A stretch of 64,000 bases of DNA from Sycobia sp. Sy_11 (lineage: Eukaryota; Arthropoda; Insecta; Hymenoptera; Epichrysomallidae). Below the pieces are notes generated by a model. The model saw only the letters and a list, made by a program, of their open reading frames with translations. It made no database searches and was not told the DNA's origin. Both the position numbers and the translations under genes were made by a program. The stretch spans positions 682,001-746,000 of the forward strand of contig JACCIC010000223.1 of NCBI GenBank assembly GCA_018907035.1, in the 5' to 3' direction. This document shows positions 40,901-53,662 of the stretch, in pieces (the stretch's first letter is position 1; each line of letters opens with the position of its first letter).

Positions 40901-42570
40901 TCAGGATTGGACGGCGGTTTCAGGAAAATAATATTACACGAACACAGTATATAATTTTTTTATAACAAAAAATATAAATTTATTTACGAAAAAATAAATC
41001 AGCTCCTCTATCTACAGGATTCTGAAACAAATCAATATAAACACAAAAAATAATTAATAAAGGTAAACTATAGCCAGATCTATATATTTATTTGTATAAA
41101 TTTTGCGCTATTTTCCGCAATGCCTCTAATATTCGGCGCTAGTTTCCGCACGAATACCCGGTGTTATTTTCCACGCGGGGATTTAATGAACCGAGACAGG
41201 TTGATTTGAAATGGAATAAAAATAAGGAAAAAACTTAACTCCGCTGGTCTTTTGAGGAGCGCCTCGCAACCAGGATCAAGAGTTAAGGGGAGAATTTCTG
41301 TTTCGGATAAGTAAACTGCTGGTCTTTTGAGGAGCGCCTCGCAACCAGGATCACGTTTACTTAAGGATAGGTAAATTTATTAGCCGTCTGTCTTTTGAGG
41401 AGCGCCTCGCAACAGAGATCAAGCTAATAACTTCGGAGAAATTGGTAAATGTAAGGATAAGTAAACTGCTGGTCTTTTGAGGAGCGCCTCGCAACCAGGA
41501 TCACGTTTACTTCGGAAAGGTAAATTATTAACCGTCTGTCTTTTGAGGAGCGCCTCGCAACAGAGATCAAGTTAATAATTTCGGAAAGGAAAAAAGTCAG
41601 GATTAAATCGAGCTCTGGAAAAGGTATTAGCTCCGGGAGGAGTTCGTGTGAAACAACTTCGGGGCAGTTGGTTCACCGGGCGAACTGCCGATTTTGCCTT
41701 TTGCGGGCCTTTTTATAGTAAAATAATCGGATAATTCCGTCGCCGCTCGTTTAATTTCGGATGAGGCGCCGAATTATAATAATTATATTAATAATAACAA
41801 TAATTATAATAATAACAATAATAATCAATAAGAGTTATAATATTCAATAATAATTATAACAATTATTATTTTGTATTTCGTTATTATTAGCAGCCTGTGT
41901 GCTGCGCACAATAATAATACACATAATACACAAGTTTAAATATTTATATACATATATTTATACATTATGTGTACATTAAATCATTTGTTTTAGTTAATTT
42001 AATTAAATACAGCGGGTGCATTCGTTTTCGGACACCCGTTGTATATGCTGGTATTCGCGCGTTCGCTACATTCGTTGCGGCTCAGGCTGCTCAGTGAGAG
42101 CGTGTAATAGTGTGCGTGCGGCATGTATTAGAGGGGATAGCGGCCGCCGGTCTAATACATTGAACGCGCGTTCTATTGCCGCGCGCAGTGTATCCCCTCT
42201 ACGGCATACGCTGTACTTGACTTAGTGGTAGAGAGAGAGAGACTAGATATCGCGTTCTCTCTCTACTTGTTCGAGTTTCGGCAGTTGCGACGACTACTTT
42301 CTTCAGTAGTCGTCGCGACCTTTGCCCGGTTTTCGGTGTTTATTTGGTATATACGCGAGTCTTAATTTAATAATTATAGAAATAATATGTTTAATATATT
42401 ATTTCTAATAATATTCGATATTCTTTCTTGTGAAGTTTATACATCTAATTCCGTGTATGTATTGTAAAATACATCCACCAAATTAGATGTAATACTATCT
42501 TAAATTTTAACGTGTAAAATGAGTCCTTTGTTCGAAGTAAATTTGCGCGGCCATGTTTTTGGCCGTCGCA
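40901..42570 (-). repeat. Gypsy-5 5' LTR
   Basis: Near-identical partner of 33868-35537. Contains the second copy of the hairpin array (41234-41287, 41309-41362, 41377-41430, 41459-41512, 41525-41578) and the 12-bp hairpin (42287-42316). Ends at 42570 in GGCCGTCGCA on the plus strand. Confidence 0.95.
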
Positions 42571-44257
42571 CGTTTTTTGGAATGTACGATTTGTCGCGCT
42601 TAAACGGTCTTAAAGTTTACAAAAAAACTTGATACCAACCCCTCTTTAAGAATTGAATACGTCACATTCTCCTTTAGCTGAAACAAACGTGTTTTTATTT
42701 AATCTTATTTCAACGTGAAGACAAGTGAAGATCGTGTAATATTCAGCGGGCGAATCCGTCAAGAAGCAGCTCGCCATTTTACATTGACAGTATAGAAGAA
42801 GGCATAAACGGTAGAGAGAAGTAAAGCCGAGATGACGATCACATCATGAAGAGGAAGGACGTAGAATGATTCGTACGAACTCTATTCTATCTATAGAGAT
42901 AATATATGCTATATATAGAGCGTATATAGCAAAAATTCTTTAACGGATTTTTATGCTATACATTAGTTACTTCTCTCTCTATGTCTTGCTCTCTTTACAT
43001 AATATTATATAGGGGGATTAGAGGATTATGTTTAACAGAATCTTATTCTATATAATAGTTTAGCGAAAAAAAAGAAAATTTTACCGCAGGTTACTAATTA
43101 GCTCAACAATTTCAAACCTGCAACAATTTTAATGAAAACGGGCACACAGTAAAAATTGAGAAATTCTGTTGCAGCTAAGAGCTGCCAAGTTTCTAATAAG
43201 TCAACTCATCCGATTTCCATTAAAATTTGTACATGTATGTTATTTTAGAATTCTGATTACAGATATAATAGAACAAATTGGCGATAACTCTAATTTTATA
43301 ATACATCACGTTAAAACGCAGTAAAAATATTTTTTTCTAACTCATCTCGTCAAATACAAAAATTCCAAGAAATATTTTGAATAAAAATTCAACAACCCAT
43401 CAAAATTCATCTTTTTTCTGTATGAACGTTCTTTTTTAACAAAAATGGGATTAACCATAATATTCTTATTAGTCATTTTCTATCCTTTGTTGGTTTAAAA
43501 TAATGAAAATTTTTTTCTCTTGAAAACTATTGTTGGTACAGAAAAACGCATTGAAAAATAAATATCTATTTTGATGAAATCTATTATAACTAAACTTTTG
43601 TTAACAATAGTTTTTGAAATTTTTTGTATTTTACAGGATAATATTGTAAAAAGGGGTTTTTACGTCTTCTTATGGTTTAATGTGAAGTAAAAGTTTAAAG
43701 TACAATTTAATCCAAAAATATAACATAACAATTATTAAAAGCGATCGCATTGACATTATTTGAATAATCTTTTGAATTACTTTTAATAATTTTTTCATAT
43801 ACTCTATAATTTATGATAATGTGACATCGTTTTTTAAAACCAATTCTTACTTTTTAAGCGTAATTTCTTAAAGCGGATTTCTTAACAATAAAAAGACTAA
43901 TTGTAAATTGTATTTTTATATTGTTACTTAACAACAAAAATTTCATTTTTGCATAACTAAAAATGTTATCAACTTTATAAAACTAATGTACAATTAAAGA
44001 TGATTTATTAGGTCGAGTTTTCTGTTCTAACTAACGTACACCAGCGGGTCCAATTACATTTTTCTTTTCAGTTATCGCAAATTGCTTTTTTTGTTTCTCT
44101 TTTGTACCCATGCGAAGGGTAAACCAATGGTCATCGTGTTTTCCCAAACTTATGCATTATCCCCTACTGTGTTCCGCAATGTATATCCGCAACGTTCACG
44201 TCCCGCGAACCGTCATCACTCAAACCCTTTCGCAAGCACGCGCCCCCTCTACGATTT
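42571..44257. other. No gene recognised
   Basis: AT-rich DNA right of gypsy-5. The last about 200 bases precede a PPT-like tract and may be the 3' end of another LTR element, but no coding motif was found. Confidence 0.45.
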
Positions 44258-44270
44258 GGGAGGGGGAGTT
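44258..44270 (+). other. Polypurine tract before the LTR at 44271
   Basis: GGGAGGGGGAGTT immediately followed by TGTAACC; the same form as the gypsy-3 PPT. Confidence 0.65.
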
Positions 44271-44948
44271 TGTAACCACCCGAACGGGGGTTGTAGGTTA
44301 GAGAGCTCGAGTAAAGCCGCGAGTATTCGCGCGAACTTGCGAAATTGTACGCGCGAGCCGCGAGGGCGTTTGGAGCGAAACTGTAGGTACACGGTTCGAA
44401 AAGAAGAGCACTTTCGTCCCTGGCGTAGGTACAGTCTGACGCACTTTCGTCCGTCCCATCTCATTATATTCTTCGTCTTACGTTTTCGTCGACTGAAGTC
44501 GTGCAAAGTTTCGAGGTCGCCATATTATACGTGTCAACGTGTTCTCCAGCTCAGGTCAGTGACGATTACATGCGCGTAAGCCGGAGATGCGGAAAAGACA
44601 CGCACGGTAATAGCTTTTCCGCAGCCCCGAACCCAGAGTGCGAACGGCTAAGGACTAACAAAATCTGCCGTCTGTGTACCATCGCGAACCAGCGGCGCCA
44701 TCATCGCTTGCTAGTCGCGGCCGAGCACAACCGCGTAAGCGGACGAGAAGAAGTGAGAGATAGCGGCAGGGCCCGCCACGTTTTTACGCATCCGCGTAAG
44801 TGAGAGAGAGTGAGAGAGAGAGAGAGAGAGAACGCCCAGCCGCTCTGATACGAGGCGATAGCAACGAGCACCAGCGAGCACCAGCGAGCTGCAAGGCCAA
44901 CGACAACATCGTCATCGGCGGCAAGTAGCCTTTTATATCTCTTTCCTT

Positions 44949-45001
<53 letters not shown>

Positions 45002-45500
45002 GCTAGGCTCCTGGCCCGCCGCCACGCCCGTGCCCCACGATTCCCGCGTGTCGTTTACGTACAAGTAAAGAATATGTCGCGTCATTAGGCTAATACTATA
45101 TTCTAATATCTTTATGTAATATCTTAGTGTAATCTATCGCATCTGTATTTCGTATAATGCACCGTTCCACCTCGTATCATCGTTCCGCCGTGTCGTAGTG
45201 ATATAGCGCCCCGTTCAATGCACCCTTCCCCTGCATTTAATGTAATCGCGTATTCATGTTATCTTCATAGTATCGTCGCGAAACCCGTAATTATCGAGTA
45301 GCGTAGGAGCTACTATATCGATGTGAGAAAGTTTTATACAATAAAATGTATTATAATTGTTAATATCTTATACATACTACCGCGTGTTTTATTCCCTTTT
45401 CTCTGTCCCCTTTCTAGCTAAGCGAACGAGCAGCGGCGTGGAAGTACCCACGCACACATTGACATACGTTAGGTAATAACTCCGAGTTTTGGGGTTAAAA
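44271..45500 (+). repeat. LTR flanked by a PPT and a PBS
   Basis: Begins TGTAACC and ends near GGTTAAA (45493-45499), approximately inverted termini. It has GC-rich R/U-like sequence, a GA-rich tract (44806-44830), a (TA)n tract (44949-44998) and an AATAAA-containing segment (near 45350). A PPT precedes it and a PBS-like sequence follows. Open frames across it (44082-44579, 44501-44803) are compositional. It may be the 5' LTR of gypsy-4, whose gag begins 3.2 kb downstream, but no matching 3' LTR was found. Confidence 0.65.
44949..44998. repeat. (TA)n microsatellite inside LTR
   Basis: Pure TA tract within the LTR at 44271-45500. Confidence 0.95.
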
Positions 45501-45502
45501 AA

Positions 45503-45522
45503 TGGCGCCGCGAACGTGGGGC
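45503..45522 (+). other. Primer-binding-site-like sequence
   Basis: TGGCGCCGCGAACGTGGGGC starts just after the LTR terminus and has the TGGCGCC start typical of retroelement PBSs. Similar to the gypsy-3 site at 17840. Confidence 0.65.
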
Positions 45523-48500
45523 CCGCGACGAGAATGATCAAAAATGCTTGTATAAGAGCTAAGCTGTGCACCCAATTATTTTCCTGATCCCCAATAGAAA
45601 AACCAGGTAAAAACGAAATTGCGCAGTGCATGTAGAAGTACACACACGGACACGTGACGGCTGTATGCATGACTGTGCGCAGAAAAATGCGCAGTGGCTT
45701 GATTTTGTCAAATTCACTGACAAGCCTTAACAATTAAAAATCTTTCCTTTTTGTTAGACCTACTTATTGACTTATTAGGTAGATTTATCGTGCTGTAATA
45801 AATTCATGTGAACCACTTTAGCCTGTATTTTTACCCTTTTATATATATTGTAGAAGCAAGCAAGGTAGAGTAGAAAATATTTTCTTTCAATTTTATATTT
45901 ATAAAATATTGCACGCATTTATGTCTATTTTATGTTAAATGAATACATATTTATGATCATGAAGTTACAAGCAATTTTATATTCATAATTTTACTTATGA
46001 TTTCATATAATAACTATATCAGCTATTTTCTACCTGAGGTGTAAGCACGCAAGGGACAATAACTTTCACCTTTTTTTGTGAAATATGCTGGTATTTCAAA
46101 TCGAAATTACAGCAATCTAAATGAAAGATTTGGAAATTACATAAACAAAGGTAGAAGTTCGAGGTCAAATAACTCTTAAGCTTATTGTGCTCACACCTAA
46201 GGTAAATATCATTTTCTAGAAAATTTCAATATATTACCAGTCATTCAAATATTTTCTCTATATACGCGCTATTTATATATTATTCATATTATCAATATTC
46301 TATTTAAATTTATATATATATATTTTTCATGTGTATTTATGCTCCATATATATAATATGTATTAAATTGATATTGATGCCTCGTCAGTGCTTTCTTGTTG
46401 CTCATGTCCCTAAATATTTATTAAAGTAATATATAAAGTATCGTTGCCTCTCTCATTATGTGTGAAATAACATAAATATTTTATCGTCCGTGTCCCTTTT
46501 GTACTTTTGACCATATTACATATGAATTTTGGGAAATAATATGATCTTGTAAAGTACTTAGAAGATAGTTTTTTTGAAATATTTACATTATTAAAAATAA
46601 ATCATAGCAATTTTTAAAATATTATCCAATAAATCATCACCATATTCAGAAGAAGTAAAATAAGACAATTTGGAAATTGGAAGTGATAAATGAGAGTCTC
46701 ATCATTGAGAAAACATATATAATAATAAATATATTACACCCAGTATATGTAGTCCACGTCCCCCCCCCTTTATCGGTATCACTTCTACCCCCTTCACCAT
46801 TCCATGGAATCAACATATAAAAACAACACCGCTCCATAAAAAGGAAAAGTGGCTCAAGTAGCTTAAGAACTTCTCTCTTTCTTCTGGTAGGCATAACCTA
46901 TACGTTTGAAGTATAGATACATACGATAAGAAATTAAAAGAGAGCAATTTTCGGGAAGGAGTTGGAATTTTTCAACTCTCTAAAGTGGAGACAGTTGGAA
47001 ATAATCACTAAAATGGTCGGTATTCATTCCGGACAATTTTGGTGAAAAGTAACGATTTTTGTGAAAAAAAGTTATTGGCAGTTTACCTATAGTCAAGTAC
47101 AGTCAAAACTTGCTAAGTTGGAAAGCAGCAAATGCCGCATTTTCTTTTTAAAAAAGCAATTCATTTAACTTATTCATCTAAGTAATATATTGATTAATAA
47201 ATATAATTGAGATACTAATTTCAAAAAATAGCTGCAGGGAGCATCATAATGAACCTGATTTAAATAACATGCTCAAGTACAAAAATATTCCAAGATTGCA
47301 CATGTTCATTCTTATTTAGCTATTATATACTTAACTATTACATAATCATATTAAATTACATATGAAACTATTAAATATTAAATAACCATATAAATAATAT
47401 TAAACAATATTAAATGATAGTAAATAATTATATGGACCTCTTATAGAAGTGATATTAAAACTATTATATTATAATAAATATTATAAGAAACTACACAATA
47501 ATACAACCAACCAGTAAACAATAATCTAACTAGTGATTATTTTTAATGTTGAATTAATTTAAAGTTAAATAGTGATTATTTACCTTAACCTAAAAACAAA
47601 ATAATTTAGTAAAAATAATAGCGGAAACTATTAATGACAGGACAAGTAACCACATAGCGAGAGCACCACTATATATGAATAATTAATAACAACATAACAC
47701 CAAACGATTGATCACATACTTATAGGACCAAAACAGTCAAGTGATTTCTTATATTTAAAACAATATTTAAACAAGGAGTTAGACGTGTAAATGGAACAAA
47801 GTAACATTAATATAATAATAATTAGATAATTAGATAAAAAAAGAGAGAAAATATTTATCTTTCTTCTCAATAATTCTTATTTTAACATTTACTGCCAGAT
47901 AGAAATACTGTGCTCTATAATAAGTGATAGTAAAGAAATACTGTAGTGACGAACAAATAACAACCATACGGAAAATAATCGAGATAATAATAATAATTTA
48001 ATCTAAAATAAAATATTAATATAATAATAATAATAAATAATAAAAATAATAAATATAAATAATAATAACAACTGGTGCAATATAAATAACCAAAACAATT
48101 GAATTGTACTTCTGTCGACTGCCCATATACAAATTAATAAATATTTTTTATTGGTCTTACAGTCCAATCAAATAACCAAAATTAATCAAATATCCAATCA
48201 ATAACCAAAATTCTTTTTTGGCATTTATTATTTTTAACAAATTTGTGATTGATACTCGATTTTACAAAATAAATCGGTATTTATTGTACACAGTATAATA
48301 ATTTTTATAATTTAATTAATTAATCATAAGTCGTCTTATAAGTAATCGTTTTTATAATAAATTAGAGTACAATAATATTTCTTGTTATTATCTCTCTTTT
48401 TCAAAATTTAACTCAGCTTTTACAACCAACATATTTTACAGTTAAGAATATTGAAGCTTTCGTCACTCAGCACGCATCTGAACTAATTCTTTTTATATAT

Positions 48501-48748
48501 AGACGAGTATCAAAGCTACTGGAAGAGTAAAAATCTCCACGATTATTTTTGGAGATTGAAATCACTAGAAAGAGAAGGGAACACCATTTTATTTCTCTCT
48601 AGCGAAATACGTTTTTACTATTAATAGACATAACCAAGAACACGTCGAGTAACTGTTCTTACTCACTTTTTTAACTGTATATATACCATTATTGTTTTTA
48701 TATTTTCGCTGTTGTATCGTCCCATTTTAAGAATCTGGCCTACGAAAA
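45523..48748 (+). other. Long AT-rich leader upstream of gypsy-4 gag
   Basis: About 3.2 kb without a sustained reading frame. The texture (A-rich, many AATAATAA and AACCAA runs) resembles the gypsy-3 leader. A minus-strand open frame at 45389-45733 spans the LTR/PBS boundary and is not a gene. Confidence 0.5.
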
Positions 48749-50469
48749 ATGGAGCTTCCTCAAGAGATTAGGAGTAATATAGATGAGGAGCGAGTAAGAC
48801 TCAGTGGCGTCTACGCGAAGTTACAGAAAGAAGCGTTACATACTGAAGCCGAAAGGCTACTCAGCCAAATAGACGAGGACCTAACTATCCTGAGAGATAG
48901 GATATTACGCTTCGAAATAAGGCGGCTTTTCGGTTCCATTGCAGCCGAATGGCACGCCGAAGAAGATGAAGCTACAGTGACCAATCAACAAGACATCATG
49001 GAGTTATCAAAAGTTATGAGCAACACTGCACTCGAACAAATTCAACACGAAGCAGAAAACACCGATGCTTCGGCAGATAAAAACATGATGGAACACCATG
49101 TCGCCACTACGGCACCGATCTGGTCGAATATCGCTTCGTACAAGGGATACTCGTACGGGCCATGGCCATCAACACCAGAGCACAGCACGAATGCTACTGG
49201 AGATAACTATCGTTCCGCTGCTGCTAACAGCTGGCAACAGCTGCCTGGAGGATGGCCATACGCTCACCCGGGGCTGTTCCAGCATTACGCCACGATGTCG
49301 CACCCGGATATGCCCTACGCAACACCTGGAGCGCAACCCGCGCATAACAGCACTAGCAACGTTCAACAACACTAATGCGAGTCGATTCTCTGAGAATACG
49401 CACTTAAAGGAAACACGTACTGGACAGTTGCTGCGCCAGTGGAAAGTGCAGTTCATGATAGCGCTGGCGTGGACGTGAGAGAATTCATCGACAGACTAGA
49501 AGAGACGATGAACAGCCTCGATATTCCAACGGCCGGTATCTTGAAATTAATTCGAGGGGTACTGGGCGGCTCAGTCCGTATCTGGCTAGGCCCTTATACA
49601 AACACTGGGATACCCTGGATGAATTCAAGCCAGCGCTGCGCCGTCAATTCCGGCCTATAGATTATACTCTACGCCTAGGAGAGGAATTCCCTGATAGGAC
49701 GCAAGGCTCAAAAGAGCCCATAGGTTCGTACCTCAGGGGCATATGCGTCCTAATACACTCGAGGCACAGCTCGATAGGATATACAGAAATCTACATCCGT
49801 CGAATATGGATAAAATTAACACGAATGACTTACGGTCCATCGACGAGTTGGAATTGCTGGGCCAGCAAAACGAGCAGAAAAACGACCTCATAAAGTGGTA
49901 CAAAGAACCGATGGCACAAGACGAATGCATGGCGAGCACTGCGGTTTGCTCCCCGTCGGAGAGGGCGAATATCCGATCGACATTGGTGGCAATCGATAAT
50001 GAAAAACCAACGGCCCCGAAGAAAACCGTTACTATAAGTGAGGCATCCGCCTCGTTAGACACCAAGAACGCATTTCCATCGCTCTTGGAGAGACACCCGA
50101 AGAGACAGTCCGACTCTCAGAGTCAACAGGGAAACAACCGAAAAAGAAGCAGAAGAGAGCAGACGACAAAGGAGTCCGATGTCGCGGTATCGATCACCGT
50201 CCCCGTACTATAGAAAACCAACCCCCTCACCTAGATAACCCTCACCCGTATCAGGATCACGTCCCAGAAACCCCTCTCCGTCTCCACCATACCGAAACAG
50301 TTTCGCCTCTCAAAGCCCATCACGTAACCAAGACCGAGAACCACAATGAAGAAGAACATCTGATCGGCAATACCGATCACCTACCAGAGACGATCATAAT
50401 TACCGATCGCATAGATCGCCTGATAGACGAGATCGAGAGTATCGTTCCCCAGCACGTGAGGATGGCAGG
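48749..50469 (+). pseudogene. Gag of gypsy-4, frameshifted
   Basis: Begins MELPQEIRSNIDEERVRLSG at 48749; the first open frame (208 codons) has a predicted helical, Glu/Leu-rich N-terminus and ends at 49375. The capsid region continues in other frames: THLKETRTGQLLRQWKVQFM (about 49400), DVREFIDRLEETMNSL (about 49475), IDYTLRLGEEF, then LEAQLDRIYRNLHPS (49755) and a Lys/Arg-rich tail. All are collinear with gypsy-3 gag. Confidence 0.75.
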
Positions 50470-50620
50470 CCCCGCTGAACCTGCAAAAGACCGGGACACT
50501 GGGCAGACGGATGCCTTGAAAGGCGGAAAGTCCACTGTTACAACTGTGGCGAAAACAACGTCACGACAATGAACTGTCCCCGCTGCAGCCCACGAAAAAG
50601 CTCGGGAAACGAATAAGGGA
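50470..50620 (+). pseudogene. Double zinc knuckle of gypsy-4 gag
   Basis: One frame gives TCKRPGHWADGC then CYNCGENNVTTMNCPRC, after a stop codon at about 50476. These are paired nucleocapsid knuckles, the second matching gypsy-3. Confidence 0.75.
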
Positions 50621-50657
50621 TGAGGACAATGGAGTCGAACTCGACAATCGCTTTAAC

Positions 50658-51386
50658 ATGACTCCACATATCATCAATGATGAAGATGACTGCCCCAGAG
50701 CCAGAGATGTGACAAACATATACCCCAAGATCAAGGCACCTGAGGAAGAAAACAGATTCTTCTTAAGCATAGAGCTGATGGGAAAAATATTTCCGGCGCT
50801 TATCGACCACGGCGCTGGAAAATCTTACATAGGCCCTGGTCCATGTAAGCTAATAAAATCAGCTATCATACCTGTTCGCTGGTACATGGAGATGCCGGAC
50901 GGCAAAATATGTCCCGACGAAGGCGAAGTCAATTTCCTGTTGACAATCGACAACCAACAGCTTCAAGCGTGCTTCGAAGTATCTGCTTCCTTGAAGTATG
51001 GCATGATACTCGGCATGGAGATACTTACGTCGGTCAAAATGACCACCAATTTTGACGAGGCTACGTGGCACACACCTAAAAACATCATTAAGCACTTCGT
51101 CACACAACAACCTGACTCGCCAGAGGCTATTACGGTCGTCACATCCGTCAATACGGTAGCACAATTAAAAGACTCGGAAAAGCAAGGACTAGAACGAGTG
51201 CTACGACAACTGGTATCGGAGAACAAAGGAACGCTGCATTTGGCACGCATGCAGCCACATTTTATCGACACCCAAGGGCACCGCCCTATAAAACAGCGTC
51301 CCCGACGAATACCGGATAAACTCCTAAAGCAGACCCATGAAATTGGCCCAGAAATTGATAGACTACTCGAGGAGGGTATTATCTAG
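50658..51386 (+). pseudogene. Retropepsin and RT N-terminus of gypsy-4
   Basis: A 242-codon frame. Asp50 sits in ALIDHGAGKS, where DTG would be normal; the His replacement is unusual. The flap-end motif MILGMEIL follows about 70 residues on. The frame then continues into the pre-RT segment with DTQGHRPIKQRPRRIPDKL and IDRLLEEGII and stops at a TAG in what would otherwise run on into RT. Confidence 0.75.
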
Positions 51387-51800
51387 CCATCGGAAAGCTC
51401 GTGGAGCAGCTGCCCATTAATCGTCCCTCAAAAGGATGGAAAAATAAGGTTTTGTATTAACTACCGGGCAGTCAACGCCATCACTAAAAAGGACGCGTAC
51501 CCTCTCCCGCATATGAATGTCCTGCTGGACAACCTATGTGTCGCACGGTACCTGACCAAAATAGATCTCAGTCAGGCTTACCATCAAATACCGCTTGAGG
51601 AGATCAGTAAAGAGGTCGTCGCCTTAGCGTTCCCGCAGAAAGGCCTCTATCAATATACCAGATTTATTTATGAGCTAAAGAATGGCCCGGCCACGTTCTA
51701 TCACGGTATGGTCCTTGTTTTCGGGCCAGTGTGGCCACCGAACGTATCCGTTTATATGGAAGATATTATCGTCGCGACGAAGATCTTCGAACACCCAATT
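51387..51800 (+). pseudogene. RT core of gypsy-4 with YMED box
   Basis: Continues from the protease frame through VPQKDGKIRFCINYRAVNAI, then YPLPHMNVLLDNL, KIDLSQAYHQIPL and PQKGLYQYTR. The catalytic box at 51753-51764 reads YMED, the first Asp changed to Glu. Directly after IIVATKIFE the frame jumps to RNase H sequence, so the thumb and connection are deleted. Confidence 0.8.
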
Positions 51801-52100
51801 GCATACGCAAGCAGGACTTTAACACCAGCAGAAGTGAACTACACCGTCACTGAAAAGGAGTACTTAGCCGTCCTGATCATTAGAAAAATTCTGCGGGTAT
51901 CTATTTGGCGAGAAGTTTACAGTAATAACGGACCACAATAGCCGTAAGTGGTTACACACACTGAAGGACCCAACAGGACGTTTAGCTAGGTGGGCAACAG
52001 CAATCCAGGGCTACAATATGGAAATCGTCCACAAAAAGGGAGCACTTCACCACGTGCCAGACGCCCTGTCAAGGCCCCCTTAACATCCCGAGTCCTCTAC
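51795..52100 (+). pseudogene. RNase H C-terminal half (gypsy-4)
   Basis: HPIAYASRTLTPAEVNYTVT, then a frame change to TDHNSRKW-like, DPTGRLARWATAIQGYNMEI and HHVPDALSRPP. The N-terminal catalytic Asp region is lost in the deletion. Confidence 0.75.
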
Positions 52101-53094
52101 CGCTATCCTCACAACCCTTGACATGGACAAGTGGTACCGGCAAAAGGGTGCTGAAATTCAAAAACATCCCGAATTATACCCCGATTGGAGGATCAAGAAG
52201 GGACGCGTATACTAACATCGACCAAATGAAATGGCAAAAGGATTGGGCCACGACCATGATGACTGGAAGCTCGTGGTACCCTCTAAGAACAGAGAGCGAG
52301 TCCTTCACGAGTGTTATAACACTCTGACCTCAGGGCACTTTGGAGTAGATAAAACTACTCACAAAGTCGGCCAGCAATACTACTGACTAGGTATGAAAAG
52401 GGACATACGCAAACATGTAAAGCACTGCCCTGAGTCTCAAATACACAAAGTATCGCAGAGAGGACCCACGGGCTTAATGTTCTAGTGGGGTGGCCCAAAA
52501 TATCTAATTTCGGTACCGAGTTTGCCAACAACTGGCTCAAGAACAAACTCGTGGAATTAGGTATTCTACATCAATTTGTCGCGCCGTAACACGCTCAGGC
52601 AAACGCTGTAGAAAGAAGAAAACAGGGTCATTCAATCCATGATTGCGATTTTCGTCCAAAATAACCATAAAACCTGGGACACTCACGTCCCAGAGTTTGC
52701 ATTTGCAGTAAACACAGCGGTGTACGCTAGCACTTAGAAGTCACCGGCATTTTTAAATTTTGGCCGAAATCCGAAATGCCGACGTGCCGTCATTCTCAAG
52801 GATCGGCGCTGCAGGTACAAACCTTAACACCTCTGGAATGGCAAAATCGTATGAAGAGTTGGCCCGCCATCCACAATCTCATTAGGAAACACCTGAATGA
52901 CGCAAGTCAAAAACAGGCCGACTACTACAATGAGGGACGCCGTTCGGAGGCATTTGAGGTCAATAACATAGTGTGTTGATGCAACCAAGTCCTGTCATCT
53001 GGACCAGATCAATTCTCGGCGAATTGGCTCCAAAATTCGTAGCCCCCTGCAAAATTACAAAAAAATATCCCCCGTCATATTTGAGATAGAGGAC
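52101..53094 (+). pseudogene. Integrase remnant of gypsy-4
   Basis: The zinc finger is split across frames (SGHFGVDKTTHKVGQQYY, then KHCPESQIHK). Immediately after GPTGLM the sequence jumps to ISNFGTEFANNW, so the core start with the first Asp is missing and the second Asp is Asn (52498-52520). The Glu of NAVER is retained. The post-core region (EMPTCRHSQGSALQVQTLTP at 52776 on) is open. Confidence 0.75.
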
Positions 53095-53662
53095 ATGAAT
53101 GACGGGAAAATGACAAAGGCTCACGTGTCAGACCTCAAAAGATACTACCAATCTAACAACATTAATTCCTCCACAGGTATCAACAACGAGCAAGATGTAC
53201 CGAGTCAAAGGACGAGGAAGAGAACTGTGTCGATCAGTCATTTCCGACCAGGCCAAAAGACCTGGGGAGCCACAAATACCCACACCCTCGCATACGACCC
53301 GAACGAAATGTGGGAACCAACGCCCATAGCCATAACCGCTCCTACAGTGCGAATACACAGTGTTTCTCCCAACGATTCGGCACTACACTCGATATGGGGA
53401 AACTGACCGAGGCACTAAAGGAAGTGCAGAAATCGCGGCTGAACCTAATCCAATTCAGCCCCGATACAACACAAGAGCTCGTCGAAAAACCGGCGATGAA
53501 AATCACTCGATAGCCGACGCTTCATTCAGACTCTCGCTATTGGATACGAGCGTTCCAATCCTCGACGACTCGGAAAACCCCACCCACCCCAAACCCCATA
53601 TCGATCTTGCCAACCACCCACACCCCTATACCGACAATGCAGACAATGATGCCATCTACGCG

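Larger units (their letters stand above)
33868..42570 (-). mobile_element. Gypsy-5: young, near-intact Ty3/gypsy element
   Basis: About 8.7 kb. Two direct LTRs of about 1.67 kb differ by only a handful of bases (for example 34344, 34797, 34858, 34894, 35517), implying recent insertion. On the minus strand the order is 5' LTR, leader, gag, -1 frameshift signal, protease-RT-RNase H-integrase, a third ORF, PPT, 3' LTR. Gag and pol frames are each interrupted only by a single in-frame stop. It is the most complete element in the window. I could not identify the PBS or a clean TSD. Confidence 0.9.

Noticed and set aside
44082..44579. 165-codon open frame
   Set aside because: Crosses the PPT and the LTR start, so it spans unrelated sequence units.
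45389..45733. 114-codon minus-strand open frame with hydrophobic segments (possible membrane protein)
   Set aside because: Spans the LTR end, the PBS and the leader; no conserved motif; antisense to element structure.
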